In this document: positions 21,622-32,786 of the stretch, in pieces
How the letters are laid out: every line of letters begins with the position of its first letter
Numbering within the stretch: the stretch's first letter is position 1
NCBI GenBank assembly: GCA_029961685.1
Contig: JARWKL010000012.1
Location: 3,945,807 to 4,009,806 of the forward strand
Reading direction: 5' to 3'
Length of the DNA: 64,000 nucleotides
From: Aristolochia californica
Taxonomy: Eukaryota > Streptophyta > Magnoliopsida > Piperales > Aristolochiaceae
The notes under the pieces: generated by a model
Databases searched by the model: none
Seen by the model: the letters and a program-made list of their open reading frames with translations, nothing else
What the model was told of the DNA's origin: nothing
Translations under genes and position numbers: made by a program

Positions 21622-21994
21622 TCCGGGGAAGTGGGAATCCCATCACTAACGAAGGGGTAGAGAAAAATCATATAAAAACAAGGTTTTGAAGGAAAAATCG
21701 TAAAGAAAGAAATACGGAAAGGAAAGATCCCATTAGAAACAAAGGAGGAGAGGTATTTTTCTGAGTTGAGAGCGGATGTTGCAGGTTTTTCTCCAATGTC
21801 TCGAACGAAAAATTCTCACCGTAAGCAACCCTCATCTTCCTGTCATAGAGAAGGGAGGGTGGAAGTGGAAGCCCCATTCCCCCTCAAGACAAAATTTTCA
21901 AGGAAACCAGGCCTTACTGATGGATCGCAGTCACAGAGAATGAGATTAATGGAAATTAAGGCATCAATCATTACCGGCTAATATAATCTTAAAC
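21622..21994. other. Unassigned stretch between H2 and element D
   Basis: Short frames on both strands but no recognisable domain, LTR end or repeat. It may be host DNA caught between two truncated elements. Confidence 0.45.
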
Positions 21995-22253
21995 ACCAAA
22001 TATCAAGCTAGAGAGCTAGCTCTTGGTCTTATCTCTTGTGTCCCACATGATCTTCCAACTCATGTAGATAGAGATACCAACTCATGGTATCTTTGTGGGT
22101 CCTACTTGATCTTCAAATCTTCTATTTAATTCCAACACATGTTCATTATCTCTTAGCTAGAGCCACTTTGTATGAGGACTCTTGTTGACACCACTTGAGC
22201 TCATGGTGGATCCCACTAGCTTGTGGGGCCATGGTGGGTCCCACATTGTAACA
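21995..22253 (-). repeat. Element D 3' LTR (copia), truncated
   Basis: On the minus strand it starts TGTTACAATGTGGGACCC at 22253, matching the LTR of element F at 43197. Homology fades near 21995, so about the last 350 bp of the LTR are missing. The purine tract ACTTGAGGGGGAG lies at 22254-22266 on the minus strand. Confidence 0.8.
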
Positions 22254-22983
22254 CTCCCCCTCAAGTTGGGGGTGAGAAAACATTATAGATGCCCATCTTG
22301 CTACAAATGTTGGACAAAATTTTGTGAGTGACTTGTTTGGTGAGAATGTCTGCAACTTGGTTCTGTTAAGATACATGTTGGAGAGATAAGATGTCGGCAG
22401 TGAATTTTTCTCGTATGAAGTGGTAGTCTATTTCTATATGCTTTGTTCTCTCATCGAAGACTGGATTTTATGCGATGTGAATTGCAGTGTGATTATCGCA
22501 ATATTGATTCATAGGAGCTTCTTTGTAAAAACCCAGATCATTAGGAGAGATCTGATCCATAGGAATTCACTGACTGTGTTTGCCATGGCTCTGTACTCTG
22601 CTTCTACACTAGACCATGCAACTACATTATGTTTCTTGCTCTTCCATGTAACTAAGTTTTCTCCAACCGTCGTACAATATCCCAAAGTAGATTTTCTGTC
22701 ATCTGGGCATCCGGCCCAGTCTGCATCTGAGAATCCTTCGATGTTGAAGTGTACATGATTTTTATAAAGGAGCCCTCTTCCTGGTGCTCCTTTCAGATAT
22801 TGTAATATCCGTTCTAGTGCTTTCCAATACCTGAGTTGTGGTTTGTGCATATATTGACTTACCACACTGACTGCATATAAAATATTTGGCCTCTTTACGC
22901 AGAGATAAATAAGTCTTCCCACCAATCTTTGATATTTTCCAACATCTACTTCTTCTCCAGTACTTGCACATAATTATGTATTC
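22254..22983 (-). pseudogene. Element D copia RNase H domain
   Basis: The minus-strand frame at 22925-22509 carries the copia RNase H signature: GRLIYLCVKRPNILYAVSVVSQYMHKP, GFSDADWAGCPDDRKSTLGYC, WSSVEAEYRAMA. Further 3' sequence to 22260 carries the tail before the purine tract. A frameshift lies near 22910. The element is interrupted at 22984 by insertion of element C and resumes at 28755. Confidence 0.85.
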
Positions 22984-22988
22984 AAGTC

Positions 22989-23370
22989 TCTTGGAAGATG
23001 GGCTCAAGCCTACAATCTCAAGGCAAGAAACTCACACGTCAAAGGAGTTGCATATGTGTGAAATATGATACTTCACTTAAAGATGGCATAGAGGTGTAAA
23101 TATGTGTTTTTTATGTCTTTTATTTCATCAAGTTGTAGCCCATAAATAAAGGCATTGGCTAAGAGGTAGAGCATTGAAGCACACTCCTCTCTTTCCACAA
23201 ATTCATCCAACCCTCATTTTCTCTTTGACTCAAACCTCTTCTCCCTTAATCCAAATTCTCTCCTTCCACGTCCTTCTTCTTCTCCTCTCCTTCTCTCTTC
23301 TTCTTCTTCTTCTTCTTCTTCTTCTTCCTCGTTGATCTAAAGTTCCTTTCATGAAATCCTAAATTCTACA
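22989..23370 (+). repeat. Element C 5' LTR
   Basis: It runs from TCTTGGAAGATGGG (TG decayed to TC) to AATTCTACA, and holds a long CTT microsatellite at about 23275-23328. Compared with the 3' LTR it lacks the 'CCTAAGGGCATTG' segment and has a longer CTT run. Confidence 0.88.
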
Positions 23371-23386
23371 TGGTATCAAATCAAGG
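23371..23386 (+). other. Element C primer-binding site
   Basis: TGGTATCAAATCAAGG directly abuts the LTR end. The first eight bases match the initiator-Met type. Confidence 0.75.
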
Positions 23387-24228
23387 AGTTTAGGACCCTC
23401 TTGATGAAGTTATTATGGAATCTGTTCAAGAAGTTGTAAAAGAAGGATTTCAGTCATGAAGAGATAAGTTCATTCTCTTCTTATTTACATTTTTTGCCTT
23501 TCCTTATTTACATACTCCTCTTTACTTTTTTTCTACTTCTTGAACTTTGAATCACATCAAGTCAAAATAAATCTTTATATGTTGTGAAGATTTATTTTAT
23601 GACTAAATTGATGTTATAATCTTGATTTTCTCGTAATTCAATTACAAGTGTGATCAAGATCATTTGCTATTTGTGTCTTATTAAGATTAATGGTTGAGAT
23701 TCAATTACCTTTATGTAACTTGGATCAATCTCATTTGAGCTAGAATTCTAGCACATGTTGCTCAAACTTCTCCTACTTAATGTTGCTCATGGGTTTGTGT
23801 TATGTTGTTGGATGCCCATTATATGTTTGGTGAAACTCCAACAGTCATTTACCCTTTGTGGTTTCTTTTTGAACTTCAACAATTGATTTTTTTTTTACGT
23901 TGAAGTATCCCATGAGCTGAAAATAAATTTCTTCCAAGTATCTTGATTTTTTCTCTCTCTTGGTTTGTGTTGGAGTTTGGATTAAGGCCTAATCGGTTGC
24001 ATCTACCTTCTTCTCTTTGTTTTTAAGAATACAAGAGGAATTGAGTGATGGCTGGATTTTATTCTCACTTGCTAAAGGCACAAATTTTTTGATAATCGTG
24101 AAGGAAATTGGTTTCTTGTTCTCTTTTTTGGTGACTGATTTGGTCCATGGGTTCTTCAAATTATATTGAGTAATTGTTATTTGAAGAAGGCCCTTTTCCC
24201 TTGACCTCCACATTTGACTTGCCTCATC
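23387..24228 (+). other. Element C untranslated leader
   Basis: About 840 bp between primer site and gag with no coding frame; T-rich, as usual for copia leaders. Confidence 0.6.
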
Positions 24229-25113
24229 ATGGAGAGTGGACACAACAGTAATAAGAGTGATATACTCAGTATTACTATGATTCCACTAAGAGGTCTCTCC
24301 AATTACATGAGCTGGTTACAATCAGTCCGGTGGGTTCTTAGTACTCGTGACCTCTTAAGCCATGTTATTAAATTTCCTCCTCTGATTGATGAAGAAGATG
24401 AGACCTACCACAAGTGGGTTAAAAATGATAACATGGTGATAAGTTGGCTCATCAATAGCATAGAAGAGCATGTGGCCAATAATGTGGTCCACTTGGAAAC
24501 CGCCAAGGACATATGGGACACTTGTGCTAAGCTTTACTCAAGTACTGCGTCATTATAAAAAGTATAAAATATCTTACAAAATATACTGCATACTAAACAT
24601 GGAGATAATATTCACGAATTTTTGGCCCGATTTCGGGGGCTTCTCCAAGAATGGAAAATAGCTCAGCCATATTCCACTGATATTGTTGTTCAAGAACGAT
24701 AACGAGAAGCCTTGGCAGCAGCCATTTTCTTATCGAATATTAAACCTTACCTGGAGGTTGCAAAAACTCAACCTCAAAGTTCTGCCGCTCTTCCATCATT
24801 CAATGACATTAGTGTTATATTACTTCGGATACCTGATCCATCCCCTTCTTCTCCTATTGATGCCCCATCGGTGATGTTCTCCGGAAATCAGGGTACATCT
24901 TCATCATACCGAGGACGGGGCAGAAATATGAGAGGGGGTAGAACTATGAGAGGAGCTGAAAATAGAGGTGGTCAAACGGGTCCGAATAATTCCCATACTG
25001 AGCCTCGACTTTGCACTTACTGTGGTGGTCAGAACCACCTTATGGCAACATGCTGGAAACTTCATGCCAAACCTGATTGGGCCACGGCTAACCCAATCTC
25101 TGTTAACACTTAG
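24229..25113 (+). pseudogene. Element C Gag (copia gag polypeptide with zinc knuckle)
   Basis: Starts at ATG 24229 (MESGHNSNKSDILSI). The first 110 codons hold the copia gag region (IPLRGLSNYMSWLQSVR, ISWLINSIEEHV, AKDIWDTCAKLYSS) and end in a TAA at 24556. The frame then shifts several times. The C-terminal part (24712-25113) is Gly/Arg-rich and carries a CX2CX4HX4C knuckle, CTYCGGQNHLMATC, at about 25015-25056. Gag would form the particle that packages the RNA. Confidence 0.85.
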
Positions 25114-25149
25114 AAACATGAAGATAAGGCTGAATCATCCTCCAAAAAT

Positions 25150-25490
25150 GTGACTCTTACTGCTGAAGACTATGTTGCATTTCAGAAAATGAAGTCCTTC
25201 ATGGAATCCTTTATTCCCCCATCATCTACTGCTGCTACTACTATTGCCTCAGGTATGCTTTCTTCCTCTTCTTCCTCTTCCTCTTGGATCATCGACTCCG
25301 GGGCCTCTAAACATCTATCAGGTAAAAAACACTTGTTGCAGTCCTTATCTCCTTATCGTCCTAAAAAATTTGTTACTATTGCTAATGGTACCCAAACCAA
25401 GGTCTTTGGCAAAGGTTCCTCTCTTACCTCATCTATTCCCCTTCAAGATGTTTTGTTAGTCCCTCAATTTCCTTTAAATTTTGTCTAAGT
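25150..25490 (+). pseudogene. Element C aspartic protease
   Basis: A Ser-rich run precedes the active-site block SWIIDSGASKHLSG at about 25284-25325, the copia protease signature (D-S-G-A). The catalytic Asp is present. The frame closes at 25488 with a TAA, a few hundred bases before integrase. Confidence 0.82.
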
Positions 25491-25563
25491 TAGTCAATTA
25501 ACCAAACAATTAAATTGCTCTATCACCTTCTCAACATCTTCTTGTGTATTTTAGGATCTCACT

Positions 25564-26790
25564 ATGAAGCAGGTGATTGGTGGTGGCCATGAAAAGGGGG
25601 GCTTGTACTACTTCACTCTTCCACCATTAGCTGTATTATCATCCACTACTTCCGAGGCCCAACTTTGGCACAACCAGCTTGGTCATCCGTCTACCCCTTC
25701 ACTTCGTTCTTTGCTTCCGTCCTTAAAAGAACTTTCTAATTTCAGTTGTGAGGTTTGTCAATTACGTAAACATATTAGGAGTACCTATTCTCCTCATCTT
25801 ACAACTACAAGTACTGCTCCTTTTGAGCTAATACATTCAAATGTATGGGGACCTTTAGGTGTCTCAAATATTTCCCAAGTTAAATATTTTGTCATTTTTG
25901 TTGATGATTTTACCCGAGTGACTTGGTTATATTTATTTAAAGAGCATTCAGAAAATCTTCCTTTGTTTAAAAATTTCCATGCTAGGGTCTTCACACAATT
26001 TGGGAAGAAAATTCAAATTCTTAGATCTGATAATGCTAATGAATACATGTCTAATGAATTCAGATCATTTTGTGAGAGTTATGGGCTTATTCATCAAACA
26101 TCATGTGCCTATACCCCTCAACAAAATGGTGTTGCTAAAAGCAAGAATCGTCATCTTCTTGAAGTTGCTCGGGGCCTCCTCTACTCCATGAAGGTACCCT
26201 ATTTCTATTGGCCTCATGCTATATTTATGGCATGTTTTCTTATTAATAGGTTACCTTCATCAGTTCTTTATCATAAAACACCTTACTCTGCGTTTTTTAA
26301 TGGTGAAGATCCTTTTTCTCGTCCTTTGAAAGTGTTTAGATGTACTTGTTTTGTTCATGTTACATCCCCACATAAAAATAAACTTGATCCTCGGTCTATG
26401 AGGTGCATTTTGTTTGGGTACTCTCTCACCCAGAAAGGTTATGTATGTTACAATCCTACCCTTCAGAGGATGCTTATCTCTAGGAATGTGACTTTCTTTG
26501 AGGACACCTCCTTCTACTCCTCCCATGATGCTCCTCCGGGATGGACAGTTCCTTCTACCACTCCTTGTCCACTTGTGCCTTTCAATCTTGAAGTTAACCC
26601 AACCCCTGATGCACCGGCCATACCTTCACCTGTGGAGTTGTCAGATCCACCAGAGGTAAGTCTTCCTCCTATGTATGGGCCTGAATTTGATATTCGGCCT
26701 ATTGCTTTAAGAAAGGAACGTCGTTCTTGTACTACTTCGCATCCTATCTCAAATTTTATGTCTCACCATCACTTGTCTTTTGAGTGTTTT
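25564..26790 (+). pseudogene. Element C integrase
   Basis: The first part of an open frame of 491 codons (25564-27039). The pre-integrase zinc domain is at about 25669-25790 (LWHNQLGHPS, CEVCQLRKH). The core follows: the first catalytic Asp position reads HSNVWGPL where HTDVWG is usual (Asp to Asn). The second, RSDNANEY, is intact. The Glu position reads NGVAKSKNR where NGVAERKNR is usual (Glu to Lys). Two of three DDE residues are therefore lost. The frame continues into reverse transcriptase without a stop. Confidence 0.87.
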
Positions 26791-27591
26791 CAGTTCCTTG
26801 CGTCTCTTTCTTCTACTTCCATTCCACAGTCGTATCAGGAGGCTCTGAGGTATCCAGGATGGAAGGCTGTTATGGATGAAAAAATGCACGCCTTATACGA
26901 AAATCAAACCTGGTCCTTAACATCACTCCCAAAAGGTAAAAGACCGGTTGGTTGTAGATGGGTTTTTTCGGTAAAACATAATCCGGATGGACCAGTTGCT
27001 AGTCTTAAAGTTCTACTCATTGCTAAGGGCTATACTTAGTGCTATGGGATAGATTATGAGGAGACATTCTCTCCTGTTACAAAATTGAATACGGTACGCA
27101 TCATCTTATCTATTGTTGCTAACTCATCATGACCTGTCTATCAATTAGATGTTAAAAATTATTTTTTAATTGGTGATATAAGTGAGGAAATTTATATGGT
27201 TCAACCACCTGGTTATGTGGTTGAGGGGGAGTCAATATGCCGGTTAAAAAAATCTTTATATGGGCTTCAGCAGTCCCCTAAGACTTGGTTTGATAAATTT
27301 AGTCAAACACTTATTCGGTTTGGTTTTCATCGGTGCTCGGTTGATCATTCCGTATATTATAAAGATACTGTCAAAGAGAAAATATTATTTGCCATATATG
27401 TTGATGATATTATCTTAACCAGTGATGATAGTCTGAGGATACAAGAGGTGAAGAAGATGATATGTCAGGAATTCAAGACTAAAGATCTTGGTATGCTTAA
27501 ATATTTTTTGGGTATAGAAGTTCTTCAATCCAAACATGGGATAACATTGTCTCAGAGGAAATATGCCTTAGATCTCCTTGAAGAAACATGA
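26791..27591 (+). pseudogene. Element C reverse transcriptase (copia RVT_2)
   Basis: Blocks in order: YQEALRYPGWKAVMDEKM, WVFSVKHNPDG, ETFSPVTKLNTVRI, QLDVKN, QPPGYVVEGESICRLKKSLYGLQQSP and the catalytic YVDD (27397-27408). TAG at 27037, TGA at 27130 and TGA at 27589 interrupt it. Confidence 0.88.
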
Positions 27592-28345
27592 ATGAAGGGT
27601 TGTCGACCAATCGACACACCTATGGATACAAAAGTAAAATTATGTGCCACAAATGAAGAAGACATTGATATTGGCAAATATCAAAGAGTCGTAGGAAAAC
27701 TGATTTATCTCATGGTAACTAGGCTAGACATATCATATGTTGTAAGTATGGTGAGTCAATTCATGCACAAACCACAAATTACCCACTGGCAGGCTTTAGA
27801 GAGAATATTATGATACCTAAAAGGAGCTCCAGGAAGAGGATTGATGTATAAAAAATATTGGCATTTCAACATAGAAGGCTTCTCAGATGCAAATTGGGCT
27901 GGATCACCTAAAGATAGAAAATCTACATCAGGATATTGTACTCTGGTTGGAGGAAACTTGGTTACATAGAAAAGTAAGAAGAAAAATGTGATTGCAAGAT
28001 CTAGTGCCGAAGCAGAATACAGAGCTATGGCCCATACCGTTAGTGAACTCTTATGGGTTAGGACCATTCTTACCGAATTAGGTTTTTATAAAAAAAAGGT
28101 CCATGAGTCTACATTGTGATAATCAAGCAGCCATTTATATTACTTCAAATCCAGTTTTTCATGAAAGAACTAAACATATTGAGGTGGATTGTCATTTTAT
28201 ACGGGAGAAGTTTCAAGTAGAAATAATCTCTCTCAAACATGTGTCATCTCAAGAGCAAGTAGCTGATATTCTCACTAAACCCGTTACATCTAAAATCATA
28301 TCGTTTATATGTGGCAAGCTAGGTATTTATGATGTATTTTCTCCT
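27592..28345 (+). pseudogene. Element C RNase H
   Basis: Carries [56 protein letters not shown] and [12 protein letters not shown], the full copia RNase H series. A TGA at about 27810, a TAG at about 27967 and a frameshift near 28083 break it. The purine tract GCTTGAGGGGGAG ends at 28361, just before the 3' LTR. Confidence 0.86.
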
Positions 28346-28361
28346 CCAGCTTGAGGGGGAG

Positions 28362-28749
28362 TGTTGGAAGATGGGATTAAGCCCACAAGCTCAAGGCAAG
28401 AAACTCACACGTCAAAGGAGTTGCAAATGTGTGAAATATGATACTTCACTTAAAGATGGCATAGAGGTGTAAATATGTGTTATTTTTATGTTTTTTATTT
28501 CATCAAGTTGTAGCCCTAAGGGCATTGTAAAGACTATAAATAATGGCATTGGCTAAGAGGTAAAGCATTGAAGCACTCTCCTCTCTTTTCACAAATTCGT
28601 CCAACCCTCATTTTCTCTTTGACGCAAACCTCTTCTCCCTTAATCCAAACTCTCTCCTTCCACGTCCTTCTTCTTCTCCTCTCCTTTTCTCTTCTTCTTC
28701 TTCTTCCTCATTGATCTAAAGTTCCTTTCATGAGATCCTAAATTCTACA
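28362..28749 (+). repeat. Element C 3' LTR
   Basis: 388 bp from TGTTGGAAGATGGG to AATTCTACA, with TATA-like ACTATAAATAATGG at about 28532. The target duplication AAGTC follows. Confidence 0.9.
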
Positions 28750-28754
28750 AAGTC

Positions 28755-29816
28755 CATAGGAGTTTCTGCTGGTCTACATCCCAGCATTCCGGTCTCCTCC
28801 AGTAGGTCAAGGACATACTTCCTTTGAGATAATATAATTCCATGTCTGAATTATAGTACTTCAATACCCAAAAAATATTTGAGCAGTCCGAGATCCTGTC
28901 TTGAATTCAGTACATATCTTTTCTTTTGTCTTTTGGATGCCCTCGAGATCACTGTCAGTTATAATAATGTCATCAACATATATGGCTAGAATTACCTTGC
29001 CCTTTAGTGTGCCTTTAATAAAGACACATTGATCTCCAGAGCATCTGTGAAATCTAGCCCGTATGAGTGCTTGGATAAAATTTTCAAACCATGCATGAGG
29101 CGATTGTTTGAGACCATAAATAGATTTTTGTAGTCGACAGACGAACTCCCCCTCAACCACATACCCAGGTGGTTGCTGAATATAAATGTCCTCCTTTATA
29201 TCACCATTCAAAAAATATTTTTTACATCAAGTTGATAGACCTTCCAGGAAGAGTTAGATGCCAGAGATAATGAAAAAACGTACCGATTTTAATTCAGCCA
29301 CTGGAGAGAAGGTTTCTTCATAACCAATGCCATAATATTGTGTATAGCCTCTAGCAACAAGGTGATCTTTCAACTGAGCCACAGACCCATCCGGATTGTG
29401 TTTCACCGTAAATACCCATTTGCAATAGACGAGTTTCTTATCTGAAGGAAGGGAGGCTAGAGCCCATGTCTGATTTTCATAAAGAGCCTAAATTTCTTCA
29501 TCCATAGCCGTCTTCCATCCTGGATGTTTGAGAGCCTCCTGATATGATTGTGGTACATGTACCAAGGAAATAACCGATAGAAATTGACACAAATAGGGGA
29601 TAGACAATGATGATACACAAAGTTTGTCATGGAATGAGAAGTAGAAGGCATGGTGCATGATCTGGGCTCTTTCCCAACAACAATAGGATGAGTATCATAT
29701 TCTGGGCCAAAAATAATCGGAGAAGATGGACTTACCTCGGTAAGATTCGACAACTCAGTAGGTGTGGTGTCAGCCAGTGTTTTTGGGGGCTGAGTAGTTT
29801 CTACCGCAAGGGGCAC
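28755..29816 (-). pseudogene. Element D copia reverse transcriptase
   Basis: Minus-strand reading from 29816 down gives the integrase-RT linker (Pro/Thr-rich), then RT blocks: QPPGYVVEGEFVCRLQKSIYGLKQSPHAWFENF and the catalytic IYVDDIIIT at about 28955-28985. The frame is broken at several places (about 29215-29280, 28870). It stops at the element C insertion and continues as RNase H at 22983. Confidence 0.85.
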
Positions 29817-30276
29817 AACCGGTCGAGGAGAACCTAGTACAGAAGATAAACCTGGAGGAGCATTATCAAAATAATATGGAGAGTCTTCAAAAATGTGACA
29901 TCCCGAGACACAAGTAAACGCTGAAGAGAGGAATTATAGCAAACATAACCCTTTTGTGTGTGAGAGTATCCTAAGAAGACACTTCATAGATTTGGGATCA
30001 AGTTTACTGTGTTTTGGGGAGGAAATATGGACAAAACATTAATAGCCGAAGACTCTCAAAGGCAGTCAAAAAGGATCATCATCAGGTAATAATAGAGAGT
30101 ACGAAGATTTTTTACCAAGAACGGTAGAGGGTAACTGGTTTATAAGAAAACATGCGGTAAGAACTGCATGCGGCCAATAAAAATATGGAACTTTCATGGC
30201 ATATAGTAAACCGCAAGCTACCTCAAGAATATAACGGTTCTTCCATTCGGCTACACCATTTTGTTGAGGGGTGTAG
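29817..30276 (-). pseudogene. Element D integrase, C-terminal part
   Basis: Minus-strand frame 30317-30066 includes HYTPQQNGVAEWKNRYILEVACGLLYAMKVPYFYWPHAV. The catalytic Glu (VAEWKNR) is present here. Downstream lie KCLL.YSHTQKGYVCYN and VSRDVTFFEDSP in broken frames. The upstream half of the core is displaced to 32118-32470 by a solo LTR. Confidence 0.85.
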
Positions 30277-30450
30277 TGATGTATAATTTTTGTTACATCG
30301 ACTTTTATACCTCGCAAGCGTACGAATCATTCATGTAATCTAGCAGTAAGCGAGGGTCATATCCACAGGGAGGATTGAATTTTGTGTATTCTTCTGTCAA
30401 TTAGCCTAACCAAATATGATGAATTAATCTGAACTAAACACTAATTATAT

Positions 30451-30520
30451 CCTAAATTATCAAGCAATAATTTAATTAACTACTTCCTAAATTATCAAGC
30501 AATAATTTAATTAACTACTT
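30451..30520 (+). repeat. 35-bp tandem duplication in the solo LTR
   Basis: CCTAAATTATCAAGCAATAA and the following bases begin at 30451 and again at 30486. Confidence 0.85.
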
Positions 30521-30544
30521 GCACAACAGGAAACGTCAACTCTA

Positions 30545-30830
30545 GATTTTACCGTGATTCGTGCCTCTCTTGAGCGCCACGTAACCACAAATCCGGATTC
30601 TCAATCCTTGCGTCTAGCCCCTCTCGGGCGCCTAGAGTTAATGACAAAGATCGGATTACAATAGAATGCAGAGAATCAATTTCCTATTGTGATGATGCTA
30701 AAATTATCAACTTTGGATTTTATCGTGATTCGTGCCTCTCTCGAGCGCCACGTAACCACGAATCCGGATTCTCAATCCTTGCGTCTAGCCCATCTCGGGC
30801 ACCTAGAGTTAAAGACATAAATCGGATTAA
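30545..30830 (+). repeat. 171-bp spaced duplication in the solo LTR
   Basis: A block of about 115 bp starting GATTTTACCGTGATTCGTGC at 30545 recurs at 30716 (GATTTTATCGTGATTCGTGC). Each holds paired 'CTCTCGAGCGCC' and 'CTCGGGCGCC' motifs. Confidence 0.85.
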
Positions 30831-31328
30831 AATACCAAAATCCAACCTCAATTATAATCTTACCCTAATTAGCTAATTTAAGCAAATATCAAGAAAACAA
30901 ATCTTAAATAAACCTTAATTATCAAATCAGATTCAATTAACATTCAAAACATAAGTTCAAACTATATAAAAAATTAAATTCAATGATGACGAATTACTCC
31001 CCTTCTTCTTCCTCTCGCTCGGGCAGCAACTCGTTCTCACGGGTGCTGCAATTTCCTGAAATTGGTGGCGTCGGGTAGCAATAGTGAGTGGTCGGAGGTA
31101 GAGACGATGCCGGCGACTAAGGTTGGAAGCCGACGAATGGAGGTAACGTCCGGCGAAGAACGAAACAGAGCTGACGTTCTCTAACCGGCTCTCTCGAGTC
31201 TCGGTTGGAGTCGGAATAGCTCCGGGAATGGTCGGAAATACGTAACCGACGCCGGATGATGGTTGGAAAGCAGAAGTTGCACCAGAGAAGCCCTCTCGGA
31301 TCACTTCTCGGTCTGGCGAGCGACGACT

Positions 31329-31650
31329 GTCGAACTCACCTCGACGGAGACTCTCTCGAGCTCTCCTCGGGTTTGTTCTCGGTTGCTAGACGGCGATGGA
31401 CGGCGGTGGACGATGGTGGCGCGGCGAAAGACAGTGGTCCGGCGAGCGACGGTGGGAAACTCCTCTCGGGTCTCCCCTGTTTCCGGTGCTCTGTTCTGGC
31501 GAGCAGAAACGGTCGAACTCACCTCGACGGAGACTCTCTCGAGCTCTCCTCGGGTTTGTTCTCGGTTGCTGGACGGCGGTTGACGGCGGTGGACGACGGT
31601 GACGCGGCGACCGACGGAGGGAAACTCCTCTCGGGTCTTCCCCTGTTTCG
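31329..31650 (+). repeat. 183-bp GC-rich tandem duplication in the solo LTR
   Basis: GTCGAACTCACCTCGACGG starts at 31329 and again at 31512. It is followed in both by CTCGAGCTCTCCTCGGG and then by GGCGG-rich sequence. Six-frame reading gives overlapping open frames on both strands, as repeats without stops do, with no recognisable domain. Confidence 0.85.
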
Positions 31651-32117
31651 ATCAACGGTTGTGCTCTGTTTTGTCTTCCCGCTTGGGTCTCTCCTCTCGA
31701 GTTTTCCCTCTTGGGTCTCGCCCCCCTAGTTCGACCTCCTGGGTCTCCCCTCTTGGGGCCCTCCTTTCGACACCCCCCCTCATTCCTTTAATACCATCTC
31801 ATTTATTTTAAAATGATTTGACCTAAAAATCACCTCCATTTCACTAAGGGCATTTTGGTAAATATCTCCTTCTCCACCAAAATTCTCCTGAAATTCCATA
31901 ATTAAATCTATAAAAAGCATTTTAGGAAGAAATAAACCTTAAAAACAATGAAATATAATTCAGGAGAGAAAAATATGCAATATCGACAGTGATTAATGCC
32001 AAATTCAATAAATGCTCATTTCATTTGAAAACCGATAAATAACCACCTATAACACAATTATAAAGGTTATTCTATTATAATTAACTTAGTTCTCATGTCA
32101 GAATATGACATCTATCA

Positions 32118-32786
32118 TGTAGGCACATGATGTTTGATGAATAATGCCATTTTATTGACAAAACGAGTCAAGATCTTTGGATGTGTATTCTTTGGCATTA
32201 TCCGACCGAATAACTTTAATTGTCTGCCCAAACTGAGTGAGTACCATTGCATGAAAAGATTTAAATATTAATGGTATTTCAGATTGCTCTTTAAACAAAA
32301 ATAACCAAGTGGTACGAGTGAAGTCATCAATGAATGTAATAAATATTTCACGTGAAAAATGTTGGAGACACTCAAGGGTCCCCATACATCAGTATGAATT
32401 AACGAAAAAGGAGAGACACTTTTAATTTCTAGACGAGGTGAGTATGTAGACCTTTGATGTTTACTCATTTGACATGCTTCATAATGAAGGTCCGATCATA
32501 CTTTAGGAAAAAAATGATGAAGAGATTGGGTGGACGGATGTCCCAACCGGTTGTGCCACAACCTAGTTTCAGTGTCACGGGTGGATGCAGTATTTATTTT
32601 TGGCACATCCAGGTAGTAGCCCCCTTTGTTCACAGCCTCCACCAATCACCCGCTTAGTTGTAAGATCCTAAAACACACATGAAGTGGGTGAGAAAGTGAT
32701 AGAGCAATTAAAATGTTTGGTGAGTTGATGAACCGATAAAAGATTCAAAGGGAAAGTGGATATCAGTGTGTGTAAAAAGCTACATG
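32118..32786 (-). pseudogene. Element D integrase, N-terminal half, with pre-integrase domain
   Basis: Minus-strand pieces: a GHPSTQSLH-like pre-integrase (about 32560-32470), YEACQMSKHQRSTYSPRLE, SPFSLIHTDVWGPL with the first catalytic Asp intact, FITFIDDFTRTTWLFLFKEQS, and VIRSDNAKEY with the second Asp intact. It ends at NGIIHQTSCAY, where the solo LTR splits it from 30276. D loses homology near 32786. Protease and gag are absent. Confidence 0.83.

Larger units (their letters stand above)
22989..28749 (+). mobile_element. Element C: near full-length Ty1/copia retrotransposon inside element D
   Basis: 5761 bp with LTRs of 382 and 388 bp and a perfect target duplication AAGTC (22984-22988, 28750-28754). 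The internal order is gag, protease, integrase, RT, RNase H, the copia order. The first LTR base pair is TC instead of TG. Stops in gag, RT and RNase H and altered integrase residues make it inactive. It lies opposite in strand to its host D, to which its coding sequence is clearly related. Confidence 0.92.
30277..32117 (-). repeat. Probable solo LTR of a large gypsy (Tat/Athila-like) element inside D
   Basis: An 1841-bp insertion with ends TGATGTATAATT and ACATCTATCA, bounded by a perfect pentamer duplication TGTAG (30272-30276, 32118-32122). No gag-pol, primer site or purine tract was found inside and no LTR pair is visible, so a solo LTR is the simplest reading. Minus orientation is inferred from the left end: on the minus strand it reads '...CCTCCCTGTGGATATGACCCTCG' then 'CGCAAG', a sequence order seen near the 3' end of such LTRs. 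Internal tandem repeats and a GC-rich core (31240-31760) are present. Confidence 0.72.

Noticed and set aside
31256..31729. Overlapping long frames on both strands as genes
   Set aside because: They lie over a GC-rich tandem duplication poor in stop codons and show no domain.
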